Origin: Pseudomonadota bacterium
Lineage (GTDB): Bacteria; Pseudomonadota; Gammaproteobacteria; Pseudomonadales; Moraxellaceae
NCBI GenBank assembly: GCA_021804565.1
Contig: JAJZHK010000026.1
Location: forward strand, 1 to 40,732
Direction: 5' to 3'
Length of the DNA: 40,732 bases
Part shown: positions 1 to 8,040 of the stretch, in pieces
Layout of the letters: each line of letters opens with the position of its first letter
Numbering within the stretch: the stretch's first letter is position 1
The notes under the pieces: model-generated
Seen by the model: only the letters and a program-made list of their open reading frames with translations
Told to the model about the DNA's origin: nothing
Databases searched by the model: none
Program-made: the position numbers and the translations under genes

Positions 1-446
1 CCACAACCTCACAAGGTACGCAGGTCAGACTCTCGGGTCTGAGTTTGATGGGCAGCAGTGCGGCCAACTACACCCTGACGCAGAGCAATATCAGTGGGGT
101 TCTGGGGGCCTCGGTGAGCGATCTGTCGCTTCTTGAGCTTTCCACACCACAGGTGATGTTGGTCAGCGGACTGATCAATACGAATTACAGTGGCCAGCCC
201 ATCAGTCCCCAGGTGCTGACGCCCCTGGCCTTCCTGGATACACAAGGTCCGGCGGCGATCGGTGATGGTAGCTCCAATGATCAGCTGATCGCCGTGCTCA
301 ACAGCTTGCCGTCTACAGCTGCAGGAGCCTCCAGCACGCAGGCCGACGATGGGCAAGCGAGCAGCATCGAGCCTAGGTATGTCACCCGGCGGCGGACAGC
401 GCCCAAAATCATCAATTTAGGCATGCGTCTGCCGGACGGAATGTGA
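1..446 (+). CDS. C-terminal end of a TpsA-type (filamentous haemagglutinin-like) exoprotein, 5' partial
   Basis: The frame is open from the window edge (first full codon at base 3) to TGA at 444-446, so only about the last 147 residues are present and the true start lies outside. The opening stretch has the pattern SGLSLMGSSAANYTL, which resembles the YDG/MBG-type repeats at the C-terminus of large secreted beta-helical adhesins (typically SGL.L.G..A.NYTL). The last ~60 residues are Ala/Ser/Gln-rich and end in a basic segment. A TpsB transporter gene starts 16 bp downstream on the same strand, which is the main support for a two-partner secretion substrate. Adhesin, haemolysin or contact-dependent toxin cannot be told apart from this fragment. 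No toxin-like C-terminal domain is visible. Confidence 0.7.
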   Translation, partial: TTSQGTQVRLSGLSLMGSSAANYTLTQSNISGVLGASVSDLSLLELSTPQVMLVSGLINTNYSGQPISPQVLTPLAFLDTQGPAAIGDGSSNDQLIAVLNSLPSTAAGASSTQADDGQASSIEPRYVTRRRTAPKIINLGMRLPDGM

Positions 447-462
447 GCTTAGGAGAGTGAGT

Positions 463-2139
463 GTGTCAGTGATAGTCCCTGCGGTAAAGTCCATGTCGCT
501 ACGAGGCGCGTGCTTGTTGATGGTCTGTGCCCAGTCCTGGGCCATGCCGGCCGTGCCTGGTGCTGGGGAAATATGGCAGGAGACAGTGCCGGCTGCCACA
601 CTGAACGCCCCTGCGCCGGAAGACAGGGTCTTGCCGGTGGCGCCGAGGAAGCCGCGCCGTGATGTCGATCAGGAGCAGACGTTTCCAGTCGCTCGTTTGC
701 TCGTCACCGGCAATCATGAGATCACCAGCGCTGCGTTGCAGCCGCTACTGTCAGTGCCTGCAGGCCGTCAGATGAGTCTGTCAGATCTCTGGCAGGTGGC
801 AGACAGGATCAGCGAATACTACCACCGTCATGGCTACCTTCTAGCGCGGGCCTATGTGCCCGCACAAGATGTGAGCTCTGGGCAGGTGACGATCGCTGTT
901 CTGGAAGGCCGTTATGGTCAGGTGCGACTGGAAAATACCAGTCATGTGCGAACATCGGTCCTCAGCCGTTTCCTGGAACCCATAGGTCATGGTGGCGTGG
1001 TCTCCCAGGCGCATCTGCAAGAGCAGCTCTATCTGATGAACGATGTGCCCGGAGCTGCCGTGACCTCTGTTCTACAGCCGAGCCAGCAGGTCGGTGCATC
1101 TGACCTGCTCGTCAATGCCAATGCCACGCCCTGGGTCAGCGGCAGTGTGGGCGTCGATAACTGGGGCAATCGATACACCGGCGCCTGGCGTACCTACGCA
1201 GATATTGATGTCTACAGCCCCCTGCAGATGGGTGATCATTTCAGTGCCTATCTGATGGACACCCACTATGGCGATACCCAGTATGGCCGGGTTTCCTATG
1301 ATCTGCCGGTCGATGGCCGGGGGACTCGTGTGGGCGTGGCCTATGGTGATCTTGCCTATGCTTTGGGTAAGAATTTCGCGGGTTTGCAGGCACACGGTAC
1401 CGCCAGTAGCAGCAGTTTGTATCTGATGCAGTCTTTGCTACGTGGCCCGGATGACAATCTGAGCATGCAGGTGAGCTTCGACAACCGCTACCTCAACGAT
1501 AACGCCGACGCAACGCATACGGCGGATAACAAGCATATCAATGCTTACAGTCTGGCTTTCAACGGTGACCATCGTGGTGATCAGGGTTCGATGAGCTCCT
1601 TCTCCGCGATATTGACCGGTGGACAGCTCTTTCTCGATGCCTTAAGCCGTCTTCAGGATCAGGCCGCCTACCAAACGCAGGGTGGTTATTTCAAAGCCTT
1701 GCTGAGTGCCAATACCCTGCAGGGCCTGCCTGATGGTCTGAGTTTCTATGGTGCGCTGAGTGCGCAGTTGGCCAACAAGAGTCTCGATCCTGCTGAAAAA
1801 ATGCCTTTAGGTGGGCCTACGGGAGTCCGTGCCTATCCGCAGGGCGAGGCGCTGGTCGATCGCGGCGTGCTGGGAAGCGCAGAAATACGCTACGCCCTGA
1901 GCACGCGTGTGCAGACCAGTCTTTTTGCGGATATGGCCCAAGGCTACCAAAACCAGAATCCCCTGCCCAGCGACCCTGGCAATGTGCGCTCCCTGTCAGG
2001 TCTGGGCGTCGGCCTGCTGGCCAATCCGGGTCAGCAGATCAATATCAACACCTACTTGGCCTGGCGCACGGGACCGGCACCGACCTCAGCACCCGATCGC
2101 AAGCCCACGGTCTGGGTGCAGCTGAGCAAGTCGTTCTGA
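463..2139 (+). CDS. TpsB outer-membrane transporter (ShlB/FhaC/HecB family)
   Basis: Predicted 16-strand outer-membrane barrel with periplasmic POTRA domains that exports the TpsA partner encoded just upstream. The 558-residue product has an N-terminal hydrophobic signal (around residues 15-27, ending SWA), a Pro/Arg-rich linker, a POTRA region from about residue 72 (FPVARLLVTGN through the YYHRHGYLLARAYVP segment), then the barrel. The family's conserved loop-6 motif appears as VRAYPQGE near residue 455 (usually VRGYxxG). The chain ends in Phe, as is common for outer-membrane barrels. A GTG at 457 is in frame, but AGGAG at 451-455 lies only one base before it; the GTG at 463 has a 7-base spacing and is preferred. 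The order tpsA-tpsB is less common than tpsB-tpsA. Family call is secure; the substrate is inferred from position. Confidence 0.9.
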   Translation: MSVIVPAVKSMSLRGACLLMVCAQSWAMPAVPGAGEIWQETVPAATLNAPAPEDRVLPVAPRKPRRDVDQEQTFPVARLLVTGNHEITSAALQPLLSVPAGRQMSLSDLWQVADRISEYYHRHGYLLARAYVPAQDVSSGQVTIAVLEGRYGQVRLENTSHVRTSVLSRFLEPIGHGGVVSQAHLQEQLYLMNDVPGAAVTSVLQPSQQVGASDLLVNANATPWVSGSVGVDNWGNRYTGAWRTYADIDVYSPLQMGDHFSAYLMDTHYGDTQYGRVSYDLPVDGRGTRVGVAYGDLAYALGKNFAGLQAHGTASSSSLYLMQSLLRGPDDNLSMQVSFDNRYLNDNADATHTADNKHINAYSLAFNGDHRGDQGSMSSFSAILTGGQLFLDALSRLQDQAAYQTQGGYFKALLSANTLQGLPDGLSFYGALSAQLANKSLDPAEKMPLGGPTGVRAYPQGEALVDRGVLGSAEIRYALSTRVQTSLFADMAQGYQNQNPLPSDPGNVRSLSGLGVGLLANPGQQININTYLAWRTGPAPTSAPDRKPTVWVQLSKSF

Positions 2140-2145
2140 GTCGAT

Positions 2146-2159
2146 GAGCGTTTTCGCTC
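2146..2159. terminator. Small hairpin between convergent tpsB and pilH
   Basis: GAGCG, loop TTTT, CGCTC lies in the 32-bp gap between the two convergent stop codons. The stem is only 5 bp and neither strand has a clear T-run after it, so it is a weak bidirectional terminator candidate at best. Confidence 0.25.
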
Positions 2160-2171
2160 GGGGGCAGAAGT

Positions 2172-2537
2172 TCAGGATGGAATCAATTCATCCACCGCCC
2201 GCAAGATGTCCTCGTTCGAGGCCGGCTTGCAGAGGTAGGCCTTGGCGCCTTGGCGCATGCCCCAGTAACGGTCGGAGTCCTGCGTCTTGCTGGTCAGCAT
2301 GACCACCGGAATGTGCGCCGTGAGCTCGTCTTTTTTGAGCTCGCGGGTCGCTTGATAGCCATTGAGTACAGGCATGACCACATCCATGAAGATCAGCTCA
2401 GGACGGTGTTCGCGGGCTGCGACGATGGCCTTCTGACCATCTTCAGCCGTCCATACTTCATGGCCATGCTGGCGCAGCAGGTTCGCCATCATGGTCTGCT
2501 CGGTGGGTGAGTCTTCAACAATCAGTATACGCGCCAT
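2172..2537 (-). CDS. pilH: Single-domain response regulator, PilH-like
   Basis: A 121-residue CheY-fold receiver without output domain. Acidic pocket E8/D9, phospho-acceptor D52 in MDVVMP, T82/S83 and K104 in YLCKP are all present. The run WGMRQGAKAYLCKP closely resembles PilH, the CheY-like protein that acts with the ChpA kinase in twitching motility. An in-frame GTG exists eight codons upstream (2561), but AGGGGA falls inside that extension at good distance from the ATG at 2537, so the ATG is chosen. In Pseudomonas pilH sits with pilG/pilI/pilJ; here it stands alone between tpsB and dgt. The pilH assignment rests on similarity and could instead be another CheY-like paralogue. Confidence 0.8.
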   Translation of the reverse strand: MARILIVEDSPTEQTMMANLLRQHGHEVWTAEDGQKAIVAAREHRPELIFMDVVMPVLNGYQATRELKKDELTAHIPVVMLTSKTQDSDRYWGMRQGAKAYLCKPASNEDILRAVDELIPS

Positions 2538-2590
2538 ATTCGATCGTCCCCTTGATGCCACCTAGCCTAGCACAGCCTTAGGGGTCTTGC

Positions 2591-3922
2591 TCAATATCCT
2601 CGATCGATGCGCCCGCTGAGGTTTTGCGCCAGGTCCATGGCGTTATGATCGGACAGGCTGGCGACATAGTCGAGCACCCGCAAGCACGCCTGGTAAGGTG
2701 TCTGGGCCGGAATTTGCAGATGGGCATCGAGGATATCGAGCAGACGGCGATGGCGGAAGGTCAGCTCCTGATCGCCCAGTGCGGCCAGACTGGCTTCGAT
2801 GAAGGAGTCCAGGAGACAGCCCAGGGTGGCATAAGCACCCAGCTCGATCTGGGCTTTGCGGGGGTTGGCAAAGATCCGTGTGCGTGCCATGTGTTTGGCC
2901 GCCTCTATGCCCTGGTGCAGGTGCTCGGCGCAGTATTGCAGCAGGGACCCCTGCAACTGTCCCTTGAGCAGGGCCTGCTCGTGCAGCACAAAGGTGTCGG
3001 CGATGGCTTGCACCAGCGCATTGAAAGCAGCACCGCGCAGCGCTGCGATCTTGCGTCGGGGGGTGCTGTCCGGCTCAAACAGCTCCGGCGGCAGCGGCTG
3101 ATCGGGCAGCAGGCCGATGAACAGGGGCTCGACCAGTTCATAAGGCAAAATATTCATCTCGATCCCGTCTTCCAGATCGATGAGTGCATAACAGAGGTCA
3201 TCGGCGGCCTCGACGAGGTAGGCCAGCGGATGCCGGCACCAGCGCCAGTCCCCCTGTTCGATGAGGCCAAGTTCACCGGCCAGCGTCGCCATGATCTCGC
3301 GCTCGCTTTGATAGCAGCCAAATTTGGGCATATTGGCGCGTAGCGCCTGCACCTGCCCGGTCCACGGGTATTTGATATAGGCGCCAAGGGTGGCGAAGGT
3401 CAGGCGCATCCCGCCACTGAAGGGATGGTGCTCGGTTTGTGTGAGCAGGCGCAGCCCTTGCGCATTGCCTTCAAAATTACAAAGATCATGCGCCTCATCC
3501 AGACGCATGCGGCCGAGCAGGGCGCGTCGATCAGGGTGTAAAAACCATTCGCGGATTGCGAACTCACCGGCGTGGCCAAAGGGCGGGTTGCCGATGTCGT
3601 GCGCCAGACAGGCGGACTGGATGATGGCGCCGATGTCGGTCGGGCTCAGGTGTGCAGGCAGTCTATCCTCAAGCCGTTCGCCGACCAGCTGGCCGAGGGT
3701 GCGACCGACGCAGCCCACCTCCAGGCTGTGGGTGAGCCGGGTGTGGATATGGTCGTTGCGGGCAAAGGGGTGCACCTGGGTTTTGCGATTGAGATGACGA
3801 AAAGCGCTGCTGAAGACGATACGGTCATGATCCTTGTGATAGGGACTGCGTGCCAGTTCCGGGCGGGCTTTGGCGCCCAGCCGTTTGGAACTGAGCAGGG
3901 ATGTCCAGGACATCATGGTCAT
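2591..3922 (-). CDS. dgt: Deoxyguanosinetriphosphate triphosphohydrolase-like protein (dGTPase, HD domain)
   Basis: Predicted dNTP triphosphohydrolase releasing deoxynucleoside and tripolyphosphate, thus tuning dNTP pools. 443 residues, the length typical of the short 'dGTPase-like' subfamily (E. coli Dgt is about 505). The N-terminus has SPYHKDHDRIVFSSAFRHL and the RxxHxxxV-type RLTHSLEV, then the HD metal site AHDIGNPPFGHAGE (H65, H108, D109). The open frame runs further upstream to 4090, but the added sequence is low-quality basic/Cys-rich and has no ribosome-binding site; ATG 3922 has GAGG five bases upstream. It is divergent from the PA2779-like gene across a 162-bp gap. Actual nucleotide preference (dGTP or several dNTPs) is not readable from sequence. 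Confidence 0.93.
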   Translation of the reverse strand: MTMMSWTSLLSSKRLGAKARPELARSPYHKDHDRIVFSSAFRHLNRKTQVHPFARNDHIHTRLTHSLEVGCVGRTLGQLVGERLEDRLPAHLSPTDIGAIIQSACLAHDIGNPPFGHAGEFAIREWFLHPDRRALLGRMRLDEAHDLCNFEGNAQGLRLLTQTEHHPFSGGMRLTFATLGAYIKYPWTGQVQALRANMPKFGCYQSEREIMATLAGELGLIEQGDWRWCRHPLAYLVEAADDLCYALIDLEDGIEMNILPYELVEPLFIGLLPDQPLPPELFEPDSTPRRKIAALRGAAFNALVQAIADTFVLHEQALLKGQLQGSLLQYCAEHLHQGIEAAKHMARTRIFANPRKAQIELGAYATLGCLLDSFIEASLAALGDQELTFRHRRLLDILDAHLQIPAQTPYQACLRVLDYVASLSDHNAMDLAQNLSGRIDRGY

Positions 3923-4049
3923 AAGAGCCTCGGGCAAGATGGATGGGGCGAGCTTAGCATGCCCGGAGCACTGAAAGATGACAGCCCGGGGCCTGCGATC
4001 ACATTCACAGATTGCTCGCGACGGTCTCGCTTGTGGCGCAACAGTGACG

Positions 4050-4055
4050 TAGAAT
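4050..4055 (+). promoter_or_regulatory. Candidate -10 box for the PA2779/PA2778-like operon
   Basis: TAGAAT lies 29 bp before the ATG at 4085, in the divergent gap with dgt. No good -35 is seen at 16-18 bp. The nearby TTGACA at 4064 is too close to the start codon to serve this gene. Confidence 0.3.
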
Positions 4056-4084
4056 CGGACGCCTTGACAAGGAGGACAGACTCG

Positions 4085-4486
4085 ATGCAAAAAAATTCTA
4101 TGCGGTGGGTGGCGCGGGCTCTCTTGGTGATGTTGAGTGTGGTCTGGATGCCAGTCCGCGCCGATGTCGTCGCTAGTGAGCAGATTGTGCAGGGGCAGCT
4201 CAGCCCACAGTCAGCCGAGGAAAGGGCCGCTGTCGGCCGGTTTTTGGCACGTGCCGATGTCCAGTCGCACCTGCAGGCCATGGGGGTCGATCCCCAGGAT
4301 GCTGCGCAGCGTGTGCAGGCCTTGAGTGATGAAGAAGTGCATCAGCTCTACGGTCATGTGCAGTCGGTGCCGGCGGGCGGCATGGATATCATCGGTACCC
4401 TGGTGTTCATTTTCGTACTCCTGCTGGTGACTGATATCCTCGGCCTGACCAAGGTCTTTCCCTTCACGCGCTCTATACGGCGCTGA
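4085..4486 (+). CDS. PA2779-family small membrane protein
   Basis: A 133-residue protein with a cleavable-looking signal peptide (residues 1-27, ending PVRA), a charged periplasmic helical middle (LSPQSAEERAAVGRFLARADVQ..), and a C-terminal membrane helix around 101-121 followed by a basic tail. This architecture and the SAEERA / LARADVQ..L..MGVDP..A..RV..L pattern match the PA2779 family, of unknown function. The start has AAGGAGGA at 4069-4076. Its stop codon overlaps the start of the next gene (TGATG), so the two are translationally coupled; the pair is the usual arrangement for PA2779 with a PA2778-type peptidase. The long open frame upstream (from 3572) is only the antisense of dgt. Confidence 0.85.
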   Translation: MQKNSMRWVARALLVMLSVVWMPVRADVVASEQIVQGQLSPQSAEERAAVGRFLARADVQSHLQAMGVDPQDAAQRVQALSDEEVHQLYGHVQSVPAGGMDIIGTLVFIFVLLLVTDILGLTKVFPFTRSIRR

Positions 4487-5418
4487 TGCGCTACCTCGTC
4501 GTGCTGGGGTTGGCTGTGCTGCTGGCAGCCTGCCAACCTCCGCAGACCTGGGCCCTGCGTCAGCGGGCCGATGCGCGTCTCAGCCGCACGACGACCTTGC
4601 ACCTGCCTTATATCGTGACCCCGGGTGATGAGCTTTGCGGTGCGGCTTCTCTGGCTACTTTGTTGAGCTTCGCCGGCCGACCCGTCGACGAGAAGACGCT
4701 GGCGGCAGCGACATACACCCCCGGGCGTCACGGCGCCCTGAGCGTCGAGATGCTGGCCGCCGCCCGGCGCCAGGGTCTGCTGGCTCTTCAGCTGCAGCCG
4801 GAGATGGCCGATCTGCTCGATCAGCTGCAAGCCGGACGTCCGGTCCTGGTGCTTGAAAATCGGGCCTTGAGCTTCTGGCCACGTTACCACTATGCGGTCA
4901 TCAGTGCCTGGGACGCCCGGCAACGGGAGTGGGTCTTGCACTCGGGCGCGCCCCATCCTGAACGTTTGCCCATGCCGGTTTTTGAGCGCATCTGGATGCG
5001 CGCCGGTGGTTTCGCCATGGTGGTGATCGATCCTTATCACCTGCCCCCAGACCTGCCGCTAGAGCAGTTGCTGCGCGCGGCCACCGACCTGGAGCGGGTC
5101 CAGCCGGCAGCGGCCCTGGCCGCCTATGAACAGCTGGCACTGAGAGCGCCGGCGGATGCACGTCTGCCCCTGCTGGCCGGCAACGCCCTGCGTGAGCTGG
5201 GTCGCCTCAAGGCTGCGGAGCGCTCTTATCGGGCGTCGCTGGCCCTCCAGACGAGCTGGCAGGCCATGAATAATCTGGCGGATTTGCTGCAGGCGCTGGG
5301 GCGCCATCCTGAGGCCCTGGTGTGGGCGCAGAAGGCGGCAGCGATGGCACCGCAATCCGTGGCCACACAGACCCTGCATCATCTTTTGCGCGAGGATGCG
5401 GCAGCACAGGCGCACTGA
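4486..5418 (+). CDS. PA2778-family C39-like cysteine peptidase lipoprotein with TPR repeats
   Basis: 310 residues. Lipobox LAAC with C16 predicts a lipoprotein. Residues ~40-180 form a C39-type papain-fold domain: putative catalytic C51 in ELCGAASLATLL, H135 in RYHYAVISAW and D143 nearby. I see no Gln directly upstream of the Cys (VTPGDELC), where C39 peptidases usually carry the oxyanion Gln, so activity is uncertain. Residues ~185-300 are alpha-helical TPR-like repeats (AAYEQLALRAPADARLPLLAGNALRELGRLKAAERSY is split over two repeats), suggesting protein partners. It overlaps the PA2779-like gene by one base and probably acts with it at the cell envelope; substrate unknown. Its last 212 bp overlap the convergent DedA/PAP2 frame. 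Confidence 0.85.
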   Translation: MRYLVVLGLAVLLAACQPPQTWALRQRADARLSRTTTLHLPYIVTPGDELCGAASLATLLSFAGRPVDEKTLAAATYTPGRHGALSVEMLAAARRQGLLALQLQPEMADLLDQLQAGRPVLVLENRALSFWPRYHYAVISAWDARQREWVLHSGAPHPERLPMPVFERIWMRAGGFAMVVIDPYHLPPDLPLEQLLRAATDLERVQPAAALAAYEQLALRAPADARLPLLAGNALRELGRLKAAERSYRASLALQTSWQAMNNLADLLQALGRHPEALVWAQKAAAMAPQSVATQTLHHLLREDAAAQAH

Positions 5419-6865
5419 GAGGCAAGGCATCACGATGTGCCGGGTGACGGCGAGGGCTGTGCAATCGCCGCTGCCGCAGTGCATTATGCTGCAGCAGCGA
5501 AGGCTGCAGAGGCGCATAGTGATGGATGGCCTTGTCCATCTCTGGTAGCACCATGCCCAGGCTGACGAGGACCAGGGCGATGCCGACCATCAGGGCCACT
5601 TCCTGCCCCCCCAAGCTCAGCCGGCAGCTGCGATAGTAGGTGTAACGGATCAGGGAAAGCAGACCGGCGCCGAGCAGGACCCCACCCAGCATTTCACTAA
5701 AGCTGCTGCGCCCCAGATAGAGGCTGGCGACCAGAGTCAGCAGGATCAGGCTGAGGACGATGGATAAAGGGAGAACACGCTGGGCGTGTGACAGTGAGCG
5801 GGCGATGACGACACCGATAAAGCCCCAGATGAGGACCGTCGACAAGGCTTCCATGCTGGGAAAGTTGCCGGCGTGGTGGCCGAGCACAAGCGGTAGTGCC
5901 CACAGACCGAGGAGACCGACCATAAAACTGATCAGCGCCGTGCCATAAGCGGCTCTGCCCATGAAATAAAAAATCAGGCAGCCCCCCAGGGCCAGCATGG
6001 TTTTGTGATAGCCGAGCACCGCCAGGGCGACAAAGAGGTAGTCCATGAAGGGCTGGCGCAAGGCCAAAAGCTGCTGGCTGACCAGGGTGTCGAGGTGGTG
6101 GACCGGATAACTGCCCAGATCGTGATAGAGCAGCAGATAACAGACCAGGGTGCTCAGAGCGATCATCAATGCTCCCAGCTGATGGTGGGGCGCGTGGTCG
6201 ATCAGTGACCATCGGTGCATGGGCAGCTTTTGGGTGAGCCTTTGCAGCAGGGGTTCACCGATGTCATGCAGGAGTAGAAATAGGCGGATGAGGATGACGA
6301 TGGTCAGGATCAGGCCGAGCAAAAACCACATCTGCGGCCGCCCGGGCATGAGCGGATCGTCGAAAGCCGAGCCGAGAAGGTAGCCGGGCAGGATATGTAC
6401 CGGGGCCCAGACCAGCGCCGAGATGATGTTCATGGCGGTGAATCGCCAGCCTGGCATGTTGAGGATGCCGGCGCACAAGGGCACAAAAGTGCGCAGGGGT
6501 CCGACGAAGCGACCGATGATGATGCTGGTGCCACCGTGCCGGCGGAAGAAGTCTTCACCTTGCTGCAGCCATTGAGGGTGCGTGCGGAACGGCCAGACAT
6601 CTTCGATGCCGTGTTGAAAAAACTTGCCCAGCCAGAAGCTGATGCCGTCGCCCAGCAAGGCGCCGGCGATACCCGAGAAGAAGATGGTGGCAAAATCGAG
6701 GCCGGCTCGGCCAGCGATGAGGCTGAGGCCAAAGAGCAGCGGGATGCCCGGGACGATGATGCCAACGACAGCCAGGGCTTCCAGGCACGCCGACAGAAAG
6801 ATGAAGATAGGCACCCATCCGGCGTGGACATTCAACCAGGTATAAAGTGCATTCCAGCCCTGCAA
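5207..6865 (-). CDS. DedA-family membrane protein fused to a PAP2-like domain (PAP2 motifs degenerate)
   Basis: A 552-residue polytopic membrane protein. Residues 1-~190 are a DedA/SNARE-associated domain with the conserved acidic pair E29 and D73 and the arginines of the GRFVGPLRTFVP segment (R119, R125), as in YqjA-type transporters. Residues ~220-435 have the helix pattern and position of a PAP2 phosphatase, but the signature motifs are lost: PSGH reads PSME (336-339), and the SR..LG.H...D block reads ASLYLGRSSFSE, lacking Arg, His and Asp; no KxxxxxxRP is seen. The last ~110 residues are Pro/Ala/Ser-rich and antisense to the lipoprotein gene. The first codon is probably TTG 6865, since GGAGG lies nine bases before it; a TTG at 6871 is only three bases from it, and no ATG is near. 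Confidence 0.82.
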   Translation of the reverse strand: MQGWNALYTWLNVHAGWVPIFIFLSACLEALAVVGIIVPGIPLLFGLSLIAGRAGLDFATIFFSGIAGALLGDGISFWLGKFFQHGIEDVWPFRTHPQWLQQGEDFFRRHGGTSIIIGRFVGPLRTFVPLCAGILNMPGWRFTAMNIISALVWAPVHILPGYLLGSAFDDPLMPGRPQMWFLLGLILTIVILIRLFLLLHDIGEPLLQRLTQKLPMHRWSLIDHAPHHQLGALMIALSTLVCYLLLYHDLGSYPVHHLDTLVSQQLLALRQPFMDYLFVALAVLGYHKTMLALGGCLIFYFMGRAAYGTALISFMVGLLGLWALPLVLGHHAGNFPSMEALSTVLIWGFIGVVIARSLSHAQRVLPLSIVLSLILLTLVASLYLGRSSFSEMLGGVLLGAGLLSLIRYTYYRSCRLSLGGQEVALMVGIALVLVSLGMVLPEMDKAIHHYAPLQPSLLQHNALRQRRLHSPRRHPAHRDALPLSAPVLPHPRAKDDAGSVWPRIAVPSLPPSAPTPGPQDGAPAPAANPPDYSWPASSSGGPATPDKSAPQP

Positions 6866-6962
6866 GCGCAAGCTCCTCCTATGACAGGGTGGCAGTGTAT
6901 CACGCCAGCGTCCGCGCTACGTGCTTGTCCTGGACGGCCAGGGCTGTCGCAGCTCGCCAGCC

Positions 6963-6982
6963 GGAGGGTGGTCCCGCCCTCC
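6963..6982. other. GC-rich hairpin between lipA and the DedA/PAP2 gene
   Basis: GGAGGGTG, loop GTCC, CGCCCTCC (one G-U pair) lies in the ~200-bp gap downstream of lipA. No T-run follows on the minus strand, so it may be a Rho-dependent 3' end or simply an mRNA 3' hairpin. The rest of the gap 6866-7068 shows nothing else I can name. Confidence 0.35.
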
Positions 6983-7068
6983 AGCGTCAGCCCTCAAGCT
7001 CCAGGCACGGTCATGCTTCGGGCCTGCCTTGCTTGATCGCGTTCTCCCGTCGTAGGGGGTGATGCTAT

Positions 7069-8040
7069 TCACCGCGACTTGGCTTTTTTGAGCTGTTCGT
7101 CGGCATGGTAGGAGGACCTGACCATAGGGCCGGCGGCCACATGACTGAAGCCCATCGCCGCGCCAGCCTCAGCATAGCGGGTGAATTCCTCAGGATGGAC
7201 GAAGCGGCTGACCGGCAGATGCTGCTTGGACGGTTGCAGGTACTGTCCCAAGGTCAAAAGCTCGACACCATGGTTACGCAGATCCTGCATGACGGCGAGC
7301 ACCTCGGGTTCTTCTTCGCCGAGACCGAGCATCAGCCCGCACTTGGTGGGGATGCCCGGGTAGCGCTCTTTGAAGCGGCGCAGGAGGCTCAGCGAATGCT
7401 GGTAGTCTGAGCCGGGGCGTACCGCAGCATAGAGTCGGGGCACGGTTTCGATATTGTGGTTGAAAACGTCGGGCAAGCCATCCGCCATGGCGTCGAGCGC
7501 AGCGTCCATGCGACCGCGGTAGTCCGGAACGAGCACTTCGATGCGCAAGTCGGCGGCGTTCGCGCGCAGGGCGCGTACACAGGCGCTGAAGTGGCTGGAG
7601 CCCCCATCGAGCAGGTCATCGCGGTCGACCGAGGTGATGACCACATAGCTCAGGCCCAAACCCTGTACGGTCGCGGCCAGGCGCTGCGGTTCATCGGCAT
7701 CGAGCGGCAGCGGGCGGCCATGCGCCACATCGCAGAAAGGGCAGCGGCGGGTGCAGATGTCGCCCATGATCATGAAGGTGGCGGTGCCGTGACCAAAGCA
7801 CTCGGGCAGGTTGGGGCAGGCTGCCTCTTCGCAGACGGTGTGCAGCTTTTGTGCCCGCAAGGTGTCTTTGATGCGCTGGATCTCTCCGGGTTGCTGGACC
7901 TTGACCCGTATCCAGTCCGGTTTGCGCGGCAGTTCGGTCGTGGCGATCACTTTGACCGGAATACGGGCCACTTTTTCGGCACCGCGCTTTTTTTCACCGG
8001 CGACGACGCTGGGGCTGCGGGGCGGCAAGGATTCGCTCAT
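7069..8040 (-). CDS. lipA: Lipoyl synthase
   Basis: Radical-SAM enzyme that inserts two sulfurs into octanoyl groups on E2 and H-protein lipoyl domains. 323 residues, normal length. The auxiliary cluster motif C-x4-C-x5-C appears as [12 protein letters not shown], and the radical-SAM CxxxCxxC as CTRRCPFC. The C-terminal RSSYHADE holds the Ser that ligates the auxiliary cluster. ATG 8040 overlaps the lipB stop by four bases (ATGA), so translation is coupled to lipB. It is the last gene of the earP-efp-ybeD-lipB-lipA run. Confidence 0.98.
   Translation of the reverse strand: MSESLPPRSPSVVAGEKKRGAEKVARIPVKVIATTELPRKPDWIRVKVQQPGEIQRIKDTLRAQKLHTVCEEAACPNLPECFGHGTATFMIMGDICTRRCPFCDVAHGRPLPLDADEPQRLAATVQGLGLSYVVITSVDRDDLLDGGSSHFSACVRALRANAADLRIEVLVPDYRGRMDAALDAMADGLPDVFNHNIETVPRLYAAVRPGSDYQHSLSLLRRFKERYPGIPTKCGLMLGLGEEEPEVLAVMQDLRNHGVELLTLGQYLQPSKQHLPVSRFVHPEEFTRYAEAGAAMGFSHVAAGPMVRSSYHADEQLKKAKSR

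Noticed and set aside
4064..4069. TTGACA as a -35 box for the PA2779-like gene
   Set aside because: A -10 at the right distance would fall inside the coding start, and the hexamer merges with the ribosome-binding site.
3572..4084. Long plus-strand open frame leading into the PA2779-like gene
   Set aside because: It is the antisense of dgt. The signal peptide and ribosome-binding site place the real start at 4085.
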